44,118 bases of DNA from JAIBDK01 sp965261915. GTDB taxonomy: Bacteria; Pseudomonadota; Gammaproteobacteria; Arenicellales; Poriferihabitantaceae. The position numbers and the translations under genes are program-made. Position 1 is the stretch's first letter; each line of letters starts with the position of its first letter. The notes under the pieces were generated by a model, which had not been told where the DNA came from, made no database searches, and was given only the letters and a program-made list of their open reading frames with translations. Below, piece by piece: positions 24,608 to 33,794 of this stretch. The DNA lies in NCBI GenBank assembly GCA_965261915.1, contig CBDHDW010000009.1:1-44118 (forward strand), read 5' to 3'.

Positions 24608-26013
24608 TGGCCCGCAACCTTCCAGTAGCCTTCAAAGATGCTGTCCACCGTTGGTTCGTTGACGGGGATTTCGCGCACCACTTTTGTTATGTTCAAAAAG
24701 TGCTTCCAATGTAGGTTTTCATCAATAGAGTTCCCGCCCCAGCTGCCACATCCCATGGACAGGGAAAACGGCAAGCCATTGTTAAAGGACCCACCGGTAG
24801 CAAAGCAATGTGCCTGATTTACAATCACGCGGCAGGTCGGCAAAGTGTGGCCCATTTCAACGGCACGATCGGTCTTGGCAGTATGGATACCTACGGAATG
24901 CCCCGCGCCATAGTGATTAAGCATGGATGCAGCGATCCTTGTGGCATCTTTAAAGTCTGATGCATGGTAGAGTGCTGCAACGCGAGACAGTTTTTCGCCT
25001 GACAACGGGTGATCCGGACCAATCCCTTTGGTTTCAACGCAAAGAAACTTTGTAGTGTCCGGTACTTTGCCTTTCAAACCCAATGTATCAATCAGAACGT
25101 CAGCATTCTGGGCGATTGCGTCTTTGTTAAGCTGTCCCTCTTGCCATAAATGCCTGACAACATGGGCCTCCAGATCAGCCCCAACCGTAGCACCACCAAC
25201 CTTGGCAAGCTCTGCAACGAAAGCATCATAAATAGCGTCAACCACAATCAGAGAGTTTTCGGATGAACACGAAGTTGCATTGTCAAATGTTTTGGACGCG
25301 GCGATTTTGGCCGCAGCGGCGGCAAGATCGGCGGTTTCGTCGATGATAACAGTGACATTCCCGGCCCCAACACCAATGGCAGGTGTGCCGCTTGTATAGG
25401 CCCGACGCACGTTGTTCTGGCTGCCTGTGACGACCACCAAATCTGTTATTTCCAACATACGTTGGGTTTTATCTTTGGTTCCGGGTGCAGGGATCATTTG
25501 AACCAGATCGTGATCCACGCCGATTTTATCAAACTCCGCATGGATATAGCCCAATAGCCGTTCGCATCCTGCAATACCCTTGGGCGAAGGCGACAACACA
25601 ATCGCATTGCCGCATTTCACAGCATTTATAATGTTGTTTGCAGGTGTTGCAATCGGGTTGGTTGAAGGCACTACGGCACCGATCACCCCGATGGGGCGTG
25701 CAATTTTCGTGATGCCGGTCTTTGCATCATCCGAAAGAATGCCGCAGGTTTTAACCGATGCAATATCGCGCAACAAACCCAGTGTTTTACGGTGGTTTTT
25801 TGTGACTTTATCAGTAACATTACCCAGCCCAGTGGTTTCAACTGCCAGCGTTGCCATTTCCAGATTACGATCCGGCTGCATGATCGCCCAACCGATAGCC
25901 AAGGCTGCGCGGTCGTATCGTTCCTGCGTTGCATTTAGTTCAAAAGCGGCCTGCGCTTTGCGGGCATTGGTAACGATTTGATCGACGATTTGGGTATTGC
26001 TATCGGTGGACAT
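24604..26013 (-). CDS. sauS: acylating aldehyde dehydrogenase, probably sulfoacetaldehyde dehydrogenase (SauS-like)
   Basis: 469 residues of the CoA-acylating ALDH type (EutE/SucD/SauS group). The catalytic Cys lies in FDNATSCSSENSLIV. Nucleotide-binding loops IGAVVPSTNPIATPANNIIN and VVTGSQNNVRRAYTSGTPAI are present. In the sulfoacetate pathway the enzyme would reduce sulfoacetyl-CoA to sulfoacetaldehyde, which Xsc then cleaves; no xsc is in the window. It sits between the CoA ligase and the TTT transporter genes. An acyl-CoA reductase is clear, the sulfonate substrate is inferred from context. Confidence 0.75.
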   Translation of the reverse strand: MSTDSNTQIVDQIVTNARKAQAAFELNATQERYDRAALAIGWAIMQPDRNLEMATLAVETTGLGNVTDKVTKNHRKTLGLLRDIASVKTCGILSDDAKTGITKIARPIGVIGAVVPSTNPIATPANNIINAVKCGNAIVLSPSPKGIAGCERLLGYIHAEFDKIGVDHDLVQMIPAPGTKDKTQRMLEITDLVVVTGSQNNVRRAYTSGTPAIGVGAGNVTVIIDETADLAAAAAKIAASKTFDNATSCSSENSLIVVDAIYDAFVAELAKVGGATVGADLEAHVVRHLWQEGQLNKDAIAQNADVLIDTLGLKGKVPDTTKFLCVETKGIGPDHPLSGEKLSRVAALYHASDFKDATRIAASMLNHYGAGHSVGIHTAKTDRAVEMGHTLPTCRVIVNQAHCFATGGSFNNGLPFSLSMGCGSWGGNSIDENLHWKHFLNITKVVREIPVNEPTVDSIFEGYWKVAGQ

Positions 26014-26066
26014 GTTTTTTCCAATATTAGGTTACAGGGCGAGAATAATCCCGCCCTGTAAGATTA

Positions 26067-27029
26067 TCAAAGACCTTTCAGAAGTTCTTCGAGTGTTGCT
26101 TGGCGTGCCGCCCACATCGCGATGACCTCATCACGGGTCATGATGTGCATCGGCGAGCCGCCTTGCTTCATTTTGCCAGCCACTTTTTTGTGCTTGAACA
26201 TTTCCGGCACGATTGCTGCCAGCTTGTCGATAATGTCTTGCGGGGTGTCTTTTGGCACCATCACACCGCGAAAATTGACCGAGGCATTATCAACGTCCAG
26301 GCCCTGTTCCTTCATTGTTGGCACATCGGGTAAAAATGCATTGCGTTCCAGATCCGCTACACCAAGGATTTTGATGCTGCCAGCCTGAACTGCACGGTAA
26401 GCGTCAGACAGATTGTTCACACCGCCCAATACGTCACCCGCGATTACTGCTTTCATTGCAGCAGAGCCGCCACCTTTGGTGGGAATATAGGCCATTTTCA
26501 CTCCAGCGGCCTTTTCAATTTGCAAGGCTGCAATATGGTGGCCGACAAACAATCCAGCGCCAGAAAATGTCAACTTGCCCGGATTTGCTTTGGCAAAGTC
26601 CACAACGTCTGCCATAGAGTTGAACGCGCTGTCTTTGCCGACTATGAAGACGGCGGGGTCTGCACCCCAATTTGCAATCGGCTCAAAACTATTGGCACTA
26701 TAATCAACACCGCCCTTGATCGATTGCGCTATAAAATGCGGGATGTTGTAGGCGGCCAATGTGTAACCGTCATTATCCGCCTCTGTTGCGAACCAGTTCC
26801 AACCAACACGACCACCTGCACCCGGCTTGTTGATAATCGCGATAGGCATGCCCAGTGCATCATCATTTCCAGCTGTCATCGTTACTATACGTGCCTGAAA
26901 ATCCGTGGCACCACCGGCACCATAAGACACCATCATCATTACTGGCCGGTCTGGGTAATCGCCGGCCATTGCGGCTGTTCCTGTGAAGCCCACCAGCGAT
27001 ATCGCCAGAGCTGTAAATAATCTTTTCAT
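26067..27029 (-). CDS. tctC: TctC-type periplasmic solute-binding protein
   Basis: 320 residues. Signal peptide MKRLFTALAISLVGFTGTAA, cut after AMA. The mature start DYPDRPVMMMVSYGAGGATD is typical of the Bug/TctC family, as is the AIINKPGAGGRVGWNWFA segment. It binds a carboxylate in the periplasm and delivers it to TctAB. The 53-nt gap to the dehydrogenase gene is short, so both are on one transcript. TTT transporters for sulfonates are known, so a sulfoacetate ligand is plausible. Confidence 0.88.
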   Translation of the reverse strand: MKRLFTALAISLVGFTGTAAMAGDYPDRPVMMMVSYGAGGATDFQARIVTMTAGNDDALGMPIAIINKPGAGGRVGWNWFATEADNDGYTLAAYNIPHFIAQSIKGGVDYSANSFEPIANWGADPAVFIVGKDSAFNSMADVVDFAKANPGKLTFSGAGLFVGHHIAALQIEKAAGVKMAYIPTKGGGSAAMKAVIAGDVLGGVNNLSDAYRAVQAGSIKILGVADLERNAFLPDVPTMKEQGLDVDNASVNFRGVMVPKDTPQDIIDKLAAIVPEMFKHKKVAGKMKQGGSPMHIMTRDEVIAMWAARQATLEELLKGL

Positions 27030-27068
27030 TAGGTTTCCTCCCTTGGTTTATGCCGTGCTAACGGCTCT

Positions 27069-27524
27069 TTAGATAAACATTCCACGCGGAGTATAGACCT
27101 TTAAAAGAACCGCAAAGAGTGCATACATAATTGTGATAAATCCGACCGTGATCAGACCGCGCTTTACCCATGTCTTGGTTTCGGTGTTTGGCGATGGATC
27201 ATAGAGTGACAGCAATATGAAAAAAGCGAATATGCTTGCGGTGTAGAACCCCAAAGCTTTCGCCGTCCAAAAAATATAGATACCGGCAACGGCAACACCC
27301 GGCGCCATATTCTTGGCCGCCGCCATCGACAGCCCATTGCCCACTTTTGAGCGCCCCAGCATGGCTTTGGCAAATGTCCATAGTGCCAACAGCAAAAAGA
27401 AAACAGCGATGATCCGTGGAAACAGAAAGGCTTCTGCGGGTTTTTGGGTGAAACTAATCCAGCAAACCCAAATTGCAACGACGCTGATGATACCCGATGA
27501 TATTCTGTGTTGTAGGTAATTCAT
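27069..27524 (-). CDS. tctB: TctB-type small membrane subunit of a TTT transporter
   Basis: 151 residues with four hydrophobic segments (SGIISVVAIWVCWISFTQ, IIAVFFLLLALWTFAKAM, GVAVAGIYIFWTAKALGF, GLITVGFITIMYALFAVL). Length, topology and place between tctA and tctC identify TctB despite low sequence conservation. The start overlaps the tctA stop. Confidence 0.85.
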   Translation of the reverse strand: MNYLQHRISSGIISVVAIWVCWISFTQKPAEAFLFPRIIAVFFLLLALWTFAKAMLGRSKVGNGLSMAAAKNMAPGVAVAGIYIFWTAKALGFYTASIFAFFILLSLYDPSPNTETKTWVKRGLITVGFITIMYALFAVLLKVYTPRGMFI

Positions 27525-29014
27525 TACACGACCTTTCTTGATGAGATCTCAGACCAAGCTGAATACCCTACAGAGACTACAACCACGGCGATCAGGGCGA
27601 TATTCAAAGGGCCTGAAAAGAAATAAATCATTGGGCCATTTTGCGCGTTTGCAATCATTGAGCCTTGTACAAAGTTCGATTCTGCGATTGGCCCTAGGAT
27701 AAGCCCCAGAACCAACGGAGCTGCAGAAAATCCAAACCGTTCCAGAAAATACATCATGCCACCCAGAACAGCCATAACATAGACATCGCCCATGGATTGT
27801 TGCACTGCATAAGATCCAAACAGGGCAAGACCCAGCACTGTTGCCGCCATAACCGACTGCGGCACCTGTGCCACGCGGGCTGCAAAGGATGCGATATATA
27901 TCCCGAAAATACACATTAGAACCTGCCCGATCAGCATAGAGTTGATGAACGGCCATGCGACCTCTGGATGGTTTTCAAATAAATCCACGCCCGGGAAAAT
28001 CCCGTGAATTAAAAGCCCGCCCAAAAGCACTGCAGCTGTTGGGCTCCCGGGAATGGATAGGGTTAGCAGCGGCACCAAGGACGGGCCGACCATTGCATTG
28101 TTCGCGGCTTCCGCTGCAATCACGCCCTCTGAATGGCCTGTGCCAAACTTTTCCTTTTCAGGCGAGAACTTCTTGGCCTGATCATAGGCCACAAGGCCTG
28201 CAATTTGACCGCCAACACCGGGTATAAGGCCGATGATAGAACCAATAATCGTACCAATACCCAATGCACGGGATCGCTTGAAAACCTCTTTGAATGCATC
28301 ACCTATCGGATGTTTTTTGACTTCAATTCGACTCATATCCTGATCAAAACGGCCTTTGGCAAACATTGTGATAACTTGTGGGATGGCAAACAGGCCGATA
28401 AGTGCAGGGATGATATTAACGCCACCGCCAAGCGAAGAATGAAACACAAACCGCTTCACACCCAACATGTCATCGAACCCGATAGTGGCCAGCCACATGC
28501 CGATACAACCGGACAACAGGCCTTTGACAACCGAACTCGATTCCAGTGACCCGATGACTGTAACCCCCAAAATGGCGAGCCAGAACAAATGGGACGGGCC
28601 AAAGGCCAAGGCCCATTGCGCTAATACGGGTGTTAGGAAAATTAACAGAAAGACGCCAAAGACCCCGCCGATGAGGGAGGATATAAACGATAATTGCAGG
28701 GCCTTGGCACCTTCGCCCTTCAGGGCCATTGCATGGCCGTCAAGGGTTGTGGCAATATTTGCAGGTGCTCCGGGTATTTTTAATAAAATCGCAGAAACAG
28801 CCCCGCCTGCCACGGTTGACGTATAAGCGGCCCCTAAAAGAATAAGGCCGTGAACGGCAGACAAATGAAATGTGAACGGGATTAAAAGTGCGACAGCCAT
28901 TGTTGGTGACAACCCAGGTGTAGCCCCTAGTATAAGCCCTCCGATTGTACCGCCAATCAGCAATAACATCGATATTGGTGTGAACACCTCTCCGAAATAG
29001 TAGATGAATTCCAT
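27524..29014 (-). CDS. tctA: TctA-type large membrane subunit of a TTT transporter
   Basis: 496 residues, the normal size. It begins with the family motif GGLILGATPGLSPTMAVALL and has GSIIGLIPGVGGQIAGLVAY in the middle, the paired Gly/Pro loops of TctA, plus 10 or more hydrophobic helices. It is the Na+ or H+ coupled permease that takes the ligand from TctC. First gene of the catabolic operon, divergent from the LacI-type regulator. Confidence 0.92.
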   Translation of the reverse strand: MEFIYYFGEVFTPISMLLLIGGTIGGLILGATPGLSPTMAVALLIPFTFHLSAVHGLILLGAAYTSTVAGGAVSAILLKIPGAPANIATTLDGHAMALKGEGAKALQLSFISSLIGGVFGVFLLIFLTPVLAQWALAFGPSHLFWLAILGVTVIGSLESSSVVKGLLSGCIGMWLATIGFDDMLGVKRFVFHSSLGGGVNIIPALIGLFAIPQVITMFAKGRFDQDMSRIEVKKHPIGDAFKEVFKRSRALGIGTIIGSIIGLIPGVGGQIAGLVAYDQAKKFSPEKEKFGTGHSEGVIAAEAANNAMVGPSLVPLLTLSIPGSPTAAVLLGGLLIHGIFPGVDLFENHPEVAWPFINSMLIGQVLMCIFGIYIASFAARVAQVPQSVMAATVLGLALFGSYAVQQSMGDVYVMAVLGGMMYFLERFGFSAAPLVLGLILGPIAESNFVQGSMIANAQNGPMIYFFSGPLNIALIAVVVVSVGYSAWSEISSRKVV

Positions 29015-29061
29015 ATTGCCTTGCCTCCCTGATTCCCAAAAGTATGGAATGAAAATAATAA

Positions 29062-29075
29062 TGCAAACGTTTTCA
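29062..29075. promoter_or_regulatory. LacI-family operator in the divergent promoter region
   Basis: TGCAAACGTTTTCA fits the pattern TGNAANCGNTTNCA used by many LacI/PurR-type regulators. It lies between tctA and the regulator gene, 20 nt upstream of the latter's ATG, so it could control both directions. Confidence 0.75.
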
Positions 29076-29094
29076 TTTTGTGTATTATCAAAGC

Positions 29095-30120
29095 ATGAAA
29101 ACCAAAAAATACGCTGATATTATAGATGTTGCCAATCTGGCAAACGTGTCGCCCGCAACGGTTTCACGTTGTTTCAATCATCCGGATAAAGTTCGGCCAG
29201 ATACGCGAAAGCGCATTCAAGTGGCGATAGAAAAGACTGGATACATTCGAAATAGAGCCGCTCAGGCAATACATGGCAGACGTAGTGGAACCGTCGGGTT
29301 GATTGTGCCGACATTAGATAATGCAATATTTTCCAACTTAATTCAGGCTTTCTCGGAGCAACTCAATTCGAATGGTTTCACAATGTTAGTGGCCACCCAT
29401 GGCTATGATTTGGATCGGGAATACCAGCTTTTAAGATCACTATTGGAACACCGTGTCGAAGGCATTGGACTTATCGGTCTTGATCACAAAGACGAGACTT
29501 ATTCGTTGGTCGAACGGCGTGAAACGCCAAGTGTGGCAATGTGGAATTATCACCCTGATACAAGGATTTCCTGTGTCGGGGCTGACAACGCCGAAGCCGG
29601 AAAAGTGATCGCCCAACATATCCTGGACTTTGGACACAAACGCATTGCGCTGGTTTTTCCAGATACGTTTGAAAATGATCGTGCGGCAAATAGATTAGAA
29701 GGTGTGCTGGATGTTATGAAGAAAGCAGATGTTCAAATACCTGCCGAATGGCGTCTGAACACACCCTATTCAATAAAAAATGCAAGGGAAGTAAGTACAC
29801 CGTTACTATCTTCGCCAAACAGACCAACCGCAATAATTGCTGGCAATGATGTCATCGCGCAAGGTGTGATATATGCCGCGCAATCGCTGGGCTTGAATGT
29901 GCCGGCGGATATTTCTGTGGCCGGCATCGGTGACTTTTCCGGCTCCGCCCATTTACTGCCTAGTCTAACCACCATTAAGTTGCGGTCAAACAAAGTCGGG
30001 CAGACTGCCGCCATGATCTTGGATGAATTAATCAATGATAGTGAGAATACAAACATTCAAAGAGTTGCGATTAAAGTAGAACTCATGCAACGTCAAAGCA
30101 CCTGCAGACTGCCAATATAA
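29095..30120 (+). CDS. LacI-family transcriptional regulator of the tct-sau operon
   Basis: 341 residues from ATG 29095 (GTG 29080 is a second in-frame option). N-terminal HTH VANLANVSPATVSRCFNHPD with the hinge region GYIRNRAAQAIHGRRSGTVG, then the periplasmic-binding-like effector domain (GLIVPTLDNAIFSNLIQAFS; ISVAGIGDFSGSAHLLPSLT). Divergent from tctABC with an operator between, so it most likely represses the operon until its substrate or an intermediate appears. It would play the part of SauR. Confidence 0.9.
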   Translation: MKTKKYADIIDVANLANVSPATVSRCFNHPDKVRPDTRKRIQVAIEKTGYIRNRAAQAIHGRRSGTVGLIVPTLDNAIFSNLIQAFSEQLNSNGFTMLVATHGYDLDREYQLLRSLLEHRVEGIGLIGLDHKDETYSLVERRETPSVAMWNYHPDTRISCVGADNAEAGKVIAQHILDFGHKRIALVFPDTFENDRAANRLEGVLDVMKKADVQIPAEWRLNTPYSIKNAREVSTPLLSSPNRPTAIIAGNDVIAQGVIYAAQSLGLNVPADISVAGIGDFSGSAHLLPSLTTIKLRSNKVGQTAAMILDELINDSENTNIQRVAIKVELMQRQSTCRLPI

Positions 30121-30396
30121 TCATCTTGGTGAAGCGAATATCGTGAATTATGCATTTGAGAAAATTAGGTATATATCAATGCTTATGGACGCGAGAATTT
30201 TAGCGCCTTCATACCCATCACTTTGATATATCCATCAATAGCTGCACATCACCCCAACCAGTCGTTGGATGCGCTACAGCGAACAATCAGGTGGGCTTAC
30301 ATCTGCAATCTGACAAGTTTTCTCCAAACGTGATACGCTCTATTGCCAACGTCGAGTTGGCGATGAGGTGATACGCGGCGGATCGGAGGATCAACC

Positions 30397-30507
30397 ATGC
30401 AAACACCAAACTTACCAGCCATTCACCCGAAGTGCCCCGCTTGAAACAAAGGGCGGATCGTCGGGCAGAAGTTACCACTTCTTCCCAAACATGTCTGGGC
30501 CATTCGT
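30397..30507 (+). pseudogene. 5' stub of a tyrosine recombinase (integrase)
   Basis: ATG 30397 with GGAGGA before it. The frame reads MQTPNLPAIHPKCPA, a TGA in place of the expected Trp, then NKGRIVGQKLPLLPKHVWAI, which resembles the start of a plasmid/phage integrase family I remember. It then runs into the rpn remnant at the shared string GTGCGCCTG. Only about 37 codons remain. Confidence 0.6.
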
Positions 30508-30649
30508 GTGCGCCTGCTGGTGAAACGGTTTGGCACCCTGCCCCAGCCTGTGGTCGCACAGATCGCTGCCGGGAGCATTAAGGAGCTGGATCGCTGGAAT
30601 CACTGCTTCCAGTATAGAGGCTGTATTTGGAAAGCGGCGTGATCACTGA
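30508..30649 (+). pseudogene. 3' end remnant of an rpn gene, copy of 18093-18245
   Basis: Nearly identical to the last part of the Rpn gene at 17217-18245 (from GTGCGCCTGCTGGTGAA to GATCACTGA), but an 11-bp deletion after the codon for Trp (TTTGATGCGGC lost) shifts the frame. In direct orientation with the intact gene, about 12.4 kb away. Confidence 0.9.
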
Positions 30650-30662
30650 CGGGGATGCCATC

Positions 30663-30857
30663 ATGGCGGAATATCGTTCCTTTGCGCCATACGCCCCAGA
30701 ACGGCTCAAGCGTGCATATTTGAATGGATATCGTATGTCTCTGCCAGTCAATATAGAAACCATTGTTGATGAGTTAAGCATACTGCTCGACGAGTCATGT
30801 GCTTACATCAACCGAAAAACCGGAGAGGTTTTTTCGTTGACTGGAAAAGCTGTTTGA
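30663..30857 (+). pseudogene. truncated UPF0158-like gene
   Basis: The stretch PVNIETIVDELSILLDESCA followed by YINRKTGEVFSL matches the N-terminal 40 residues of UPF0158 proteins, which are normally about 140-160 residues. A TGA ends the frame at 30857. A 24-residue upstream extension from ATG 30663 may be real or a junction artefact. Function unknown. Confidence 0.5.
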
Positions 30858-31040
30858 GATGTACACGAAGATGACAACGAAAGTGCCTATTCAATGACCA
30901 ATGAACCAAAGATCGTCGATGGCCCAATGCTTGAGGACCAGATCAAGCAAGCACTTGCCCAAACCCGTGAGGCACGTTTTGCTGTTGCGTTCTGGGGTGC
31001 TGGAGTGGGCACTAAGCTTGGAATCCGGCAAGGTGATAAT

Positions 31041-32010
31041 AGACCCGATTCACAATAGGGTCGAATATTTTTAGACACAAGTATCCCCACCCGTTTTGTC
31101 AAACTGTTTTCAAATTCATATTTGCGAGTGCTCCGACATTCTTGGCAATCATGTTTTGTTGTTGGTTGTTGCGGTGAATATCCGAAAATATATTGAACTT
31201 TTTCATGCGGCCAATACCGTGCTCTACGCCAATGCGTAGTTTTGAATGCCATGTATTGTATTCTTGTTCTTCTTTCGTAAGTGGTTTTTTCTTTGATGTT
31301 TTCAGGGGGATTTCCAGTGATGTCCCCAGATATCCTAAATCCCCAAGGGTAAGTATATCAGGGGGCCTATCCACGCGGGTCTCATCATAAATACGCTTGT
31401 CATGTTTGCGCCCGTCATGGGCGCATCCAACAGCCAGTATACACTTCTTGTCATCTGTGATGATCTGGTGGGACGCCGTGTGCTTCTTTTTCTTGCCAGA
31501 ATATTTTGCTTTTCGAGCCGAGGGCTTCCCGGGCCGTTGAACTGGACGCTCAGTACCATCAATCATCAGGTAAAGCAGATCAGCCTTTTCCACTTCCGAC
31601 AACTTTACTTTACGTTCAGGCATCCGAAAATGGCCTGCCATCAACTCTGTCATGGCTTGAATGCGGCGGCAAACTGTCGGAGAGGATACATTGAATACAA
31701 GCCCCATAAAAGCATGGCTGGTATAGGTTCGGTAATACATCAGGCAGAGCAGAAGCTGTTCTGCGAACTCCAGGCGATAGTTCATCCCACCCCCAATCGC
31801 ACGTTGCCTGTCTTTGCGGGACAGGCGTTTCTCCTCACTTTTCAACCAGATCGGATGAAGTGTCGCAACCAGGGCGTTGAAATCTGTAAGGCGGATGCCC
31901 GATAGTCGAAAAAACAATGCAGGTTGTGCACTTAAAATCTTCAAAGCTTTCATAAAATGATACCTCCAGGCACTTCCTCGCATAAAAATAACCTATTGTG
32001 AAGCAGGTCT
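31041..32010. mobile_element. IS5-family (ISL2-like) insertion sequence, 970 bp
   Basis: Terminal inverted repeats of 19 bp (31041-31059 and 31992-32010) match at 17 positions, starting AGACC. The 3-bp target duplication AAT lies at 31038-31040 and 32011-32013, in line with the ANT duplications known for the ISL2 group. One transposase gene on the minus strand. Confidence 0.9.
31099..31953 (-). CDS. IS5-family (ISL2-like) transposase
   Basis: 284 residues from ATG 31953, preceded by GGAGGT. Helix-turn-helix N-terminus (LFNVSSPTVCRRI is shown here as FNVSSPTVCRRIQAM), DDE catalytic domain with LLYLMIDGTERPVQRP (first Asp), ILTLGDLGYLG (second Asp) and VEHGIGRMKKFNIF (Glu). The frame is intact, so the element could still move. 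Confidence 0.9.
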   Translation of the reverse strand: MKALKILSAQPALFFRLSGIRLTDFNALVATLHPIWLKSEEKRLSRKDRQRAIGGGMNYRLEFAEQLLLCLMYYRTYTSHAFMGLVFNVSSPTVCRRIQAMTELMAGHFRMPERKVKLSEVEKADLLYLMIDGTERPVQRPGKPSARKAKYSGKKKKHTASHQIITDDKKCILAVGCAHDGRKHDKRIYDETRVDRPPDILTLGDLGYLGTSLEIPLKTSKKKPLTKEEQEYNTWHSKLRIGVEHGIGRMKKFNIFSDIHRNNQQQNMIAKNVGALANMNLKTV

Positions 32011-32952
32011 AATATAGAAATTGTTTGCAACATCACATCGGGCGGCACTAACCCATATGAGATCGAAGAATTGATGAGGCTTGGCGTGAAGGTCAAGCAT
32101 CACCCCAAGTTACATTCAAAAATCGGGATAGTAGGCGAGCGACTTTCGTTTGTCGGTTCGTCCAATATGTCGGCCAATGGGTTGAGCCACGAAGGCGTTG
32201 AGGCCAAAGGGTGGTTGGAAACCAATGTGCTGTTTGAAGGGGTGCATCCAGAGGTTTGCTCTAGGTTGGATGAAATATGCAGCGCGGCAATGCCAATCAG
32301 TAAGTCGGATTTAAAGGACGCCAAAAATCACTGGCGGCCACGGCGTGGCTTGACGATTGAGCAAAGCAACGAACCCGATATGCGCTCACTATGGCAGGCG
32401 CTGATCGAGAGCTCCGATATGCTTCGATCTATGCCCATCACAATCGCATATTATGCTGAGATAACACCAGACGAGATGAAAATATGCAATAAGGGTCAGG
32501 AAGCAGCGTCTGATAAATACGGGAAAAATGTCGAGGTGTTTTGGGAATGGTCAGACCTCCCAGAAGGATACATCATCGCCGTTGTCCGTTCCTCTGAAAC
32601 CGGTCACCAACTTAAGGACATTTCATACAATTTTCGCCCACCTCTGGCCCACAATTTCAAGCAAGGTGATACGGAATTTCTTGTTGTAGAAACGCGAAAG
32701 CATCTTCCATTTTTTGAGAAACTAAGTGGCTCTGATTTGTCAGAGTTTAAAAAACTTGTGGACGCGTATCTAAAAACCAAGAAAAAACCAGGAGAATCGT
32801 GTGCGATTGCAATTCAAGATCTAATTGAATTTCAGCTCAATAGAGATATTTCATGATCCCATTGCCCCCACATTTTTATTTGACACAGGGGTATCCATAC
32901 ATGTTGGATCGAGTTTCCGATTTCGGCTCATCTACTCAGTTACTTATCTGTA

Positions 32953-33723
32953 TTAAGGTTGGTGGGTGTCCGCTGTATGGTCGCAATCATTCCCGCGCAA
33001 AAAATTCAAATATTGATCTAGGGAAGCGCCCAGCCTGTCCAGCATGAATGCCTGATAATCGGATTGATCGTCTGTAAGCTGTGCTTTCTCTAAGCTGTCG
33101 ATATAGTCCGGCCTGTCCTCTGGATGAATGACCGTAGGCGGATATCCCCCGCGCATAAGCATGAGGTTCATTAACAACCGAGAGGTGCGCCCATTACCGT
33201 CTGAAAAGGGGTGAATGCTCACAAGGTCGATATGCGCCTTGATTGCGTTCTCTGGGGTTGGTTCGGCTTGTGCCAGCCATTCCCCAAAATCAGTCATAAG
33301 GGGCGGTATTTTTTCAGGGGATGGTAACACAACGCTTGAGCCGCTAATTCGTCTTGGGAATTTACTGTAATGCCCTGCTTCACCGTTTTGAGTTCTGGCA
33401 ACCACAAGACGGTGAATGTCACGCACATCATTTTCGGCAATGGGTCGCGGATCGCCCACTAATCCGCGTACAAACTGCAACGCCTCGAAATGGTCTACTG
33501 CTTCCTCATGGTCTTTTAGGGGCTTGCCCCTAACGGTCAAACCCTTCTCAAGCACGATTGCCGTTTCTGAGCGTGTAAGCGTGTTTCCTTCTAGCGCGTT
33601 TGACGTGTAGGTTAGTTCTACGTCATACCATTGTTCAAGGTTCTGCAATGCTTCCCCTTGAAACGGGCGTAATGCGTCAAGCTCTTGTTTTTTCTGTTCT
33701 ATTATTTCCAAAATATCTGACAT
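32953..33723 (-). CDS. fic: Fic-family AMPylase, class II inhibitory helix
   Basis: 256 residues. The Fic motif HPFSDGNGRTSR is complete at about 171-182, with the catalytic His and phosphate-binding loop. The N-terminal motif SNALEG (41-46) matches the (S/T)xxxE(G/N) inhibitory helix, so it is self-inhibited like class II Fic proteins. Such enzymes transfer AMP or another nucleotide group to proteins. It lies just downstream of parF-parG, 53 nt from the parG stop, with an ACTC-type repeat array immediately upstream of its start. Partition proteins might therefore regulate it; a role in plasmid maintenance is inferred. Confidence 0.9.
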   Translation of the reverse strand: MSDILEIIEQKKQELDALRPFQGEALQNLEQWYDVELTYTSNALEGNTLTRSETAIVLEKGLTVRGKPLKDHEEAVDHFEALQFVRGLVGDPRPIAENDVRDIHRLVVARTQNGEAGHYSKFPRRISGSSVVLPSPEKIPPLMTDFGEWLAQAEPTPENAIKAHIDLVSIHPFSDGNGRTSRLLMNLMLMRGGYPPTVIHPEDRPDYIDSLEKAQLTDDQSDYQAFMLDRLGASLDQYLNFLRGNDCDHTADTHQP

Positions 33724-33750
33724 GATTTTTTCAATCTGTTCGGAATAAAT

Positions 33751-33794
33751 ACTTATATGAGTATTTACTCATTTACTCATTTACTTATATACTC
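33751..33794. promoter_or_regulatory. ACTC-type tetramer array (candidate centromere/operator)
   Basis: Tetramers at 33751 ACTT, 33759 GAGT (reverse), 33767 ACTC, 33775 ACTC, 33783 ACTT and 33791 ACTC, all at exact 8-bp steps with AT-only spacers (ATAT, ATTT, ATTT, ATTT, ATAT). This is the known recognition pattern of the RHH protein ParG of TP228. It overlaps the 3' end of the parG-like gene and precedes fic by about 30 nt. Confidence 0.8.

Larger units (their letters stand above)
30894..32856 (+). pseudogene. phospholipase D-like protein gene, interrupted by an IS5/ISL2-type element
   Basis: 49 codons (30894-31040, MTNEPKIVDGPMLEDQIKQA...) precede the element, and 280 codons (32014-32853) follow. 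Removing the element and one AAT joins ...IRQGDN to IEIVCNITSGG in frame, giving a 329-residue protein. The PLD core is HPKLHSKIGIVGERLSFVGS followed by SNMSANGL, with His-x-Lys present but Gly where the canonical Asp of HKD stands. Family members include nucleases found in defence and restriction loci. Inactive as it stands unless the element excises. Confidence 0.82.

Noticed and set aside
30287..30559. Minus-strand open frame of 90 codons
   Set aside because: The plus strand here carries the integrase stub and the rpn remnant, which explain the sequence.
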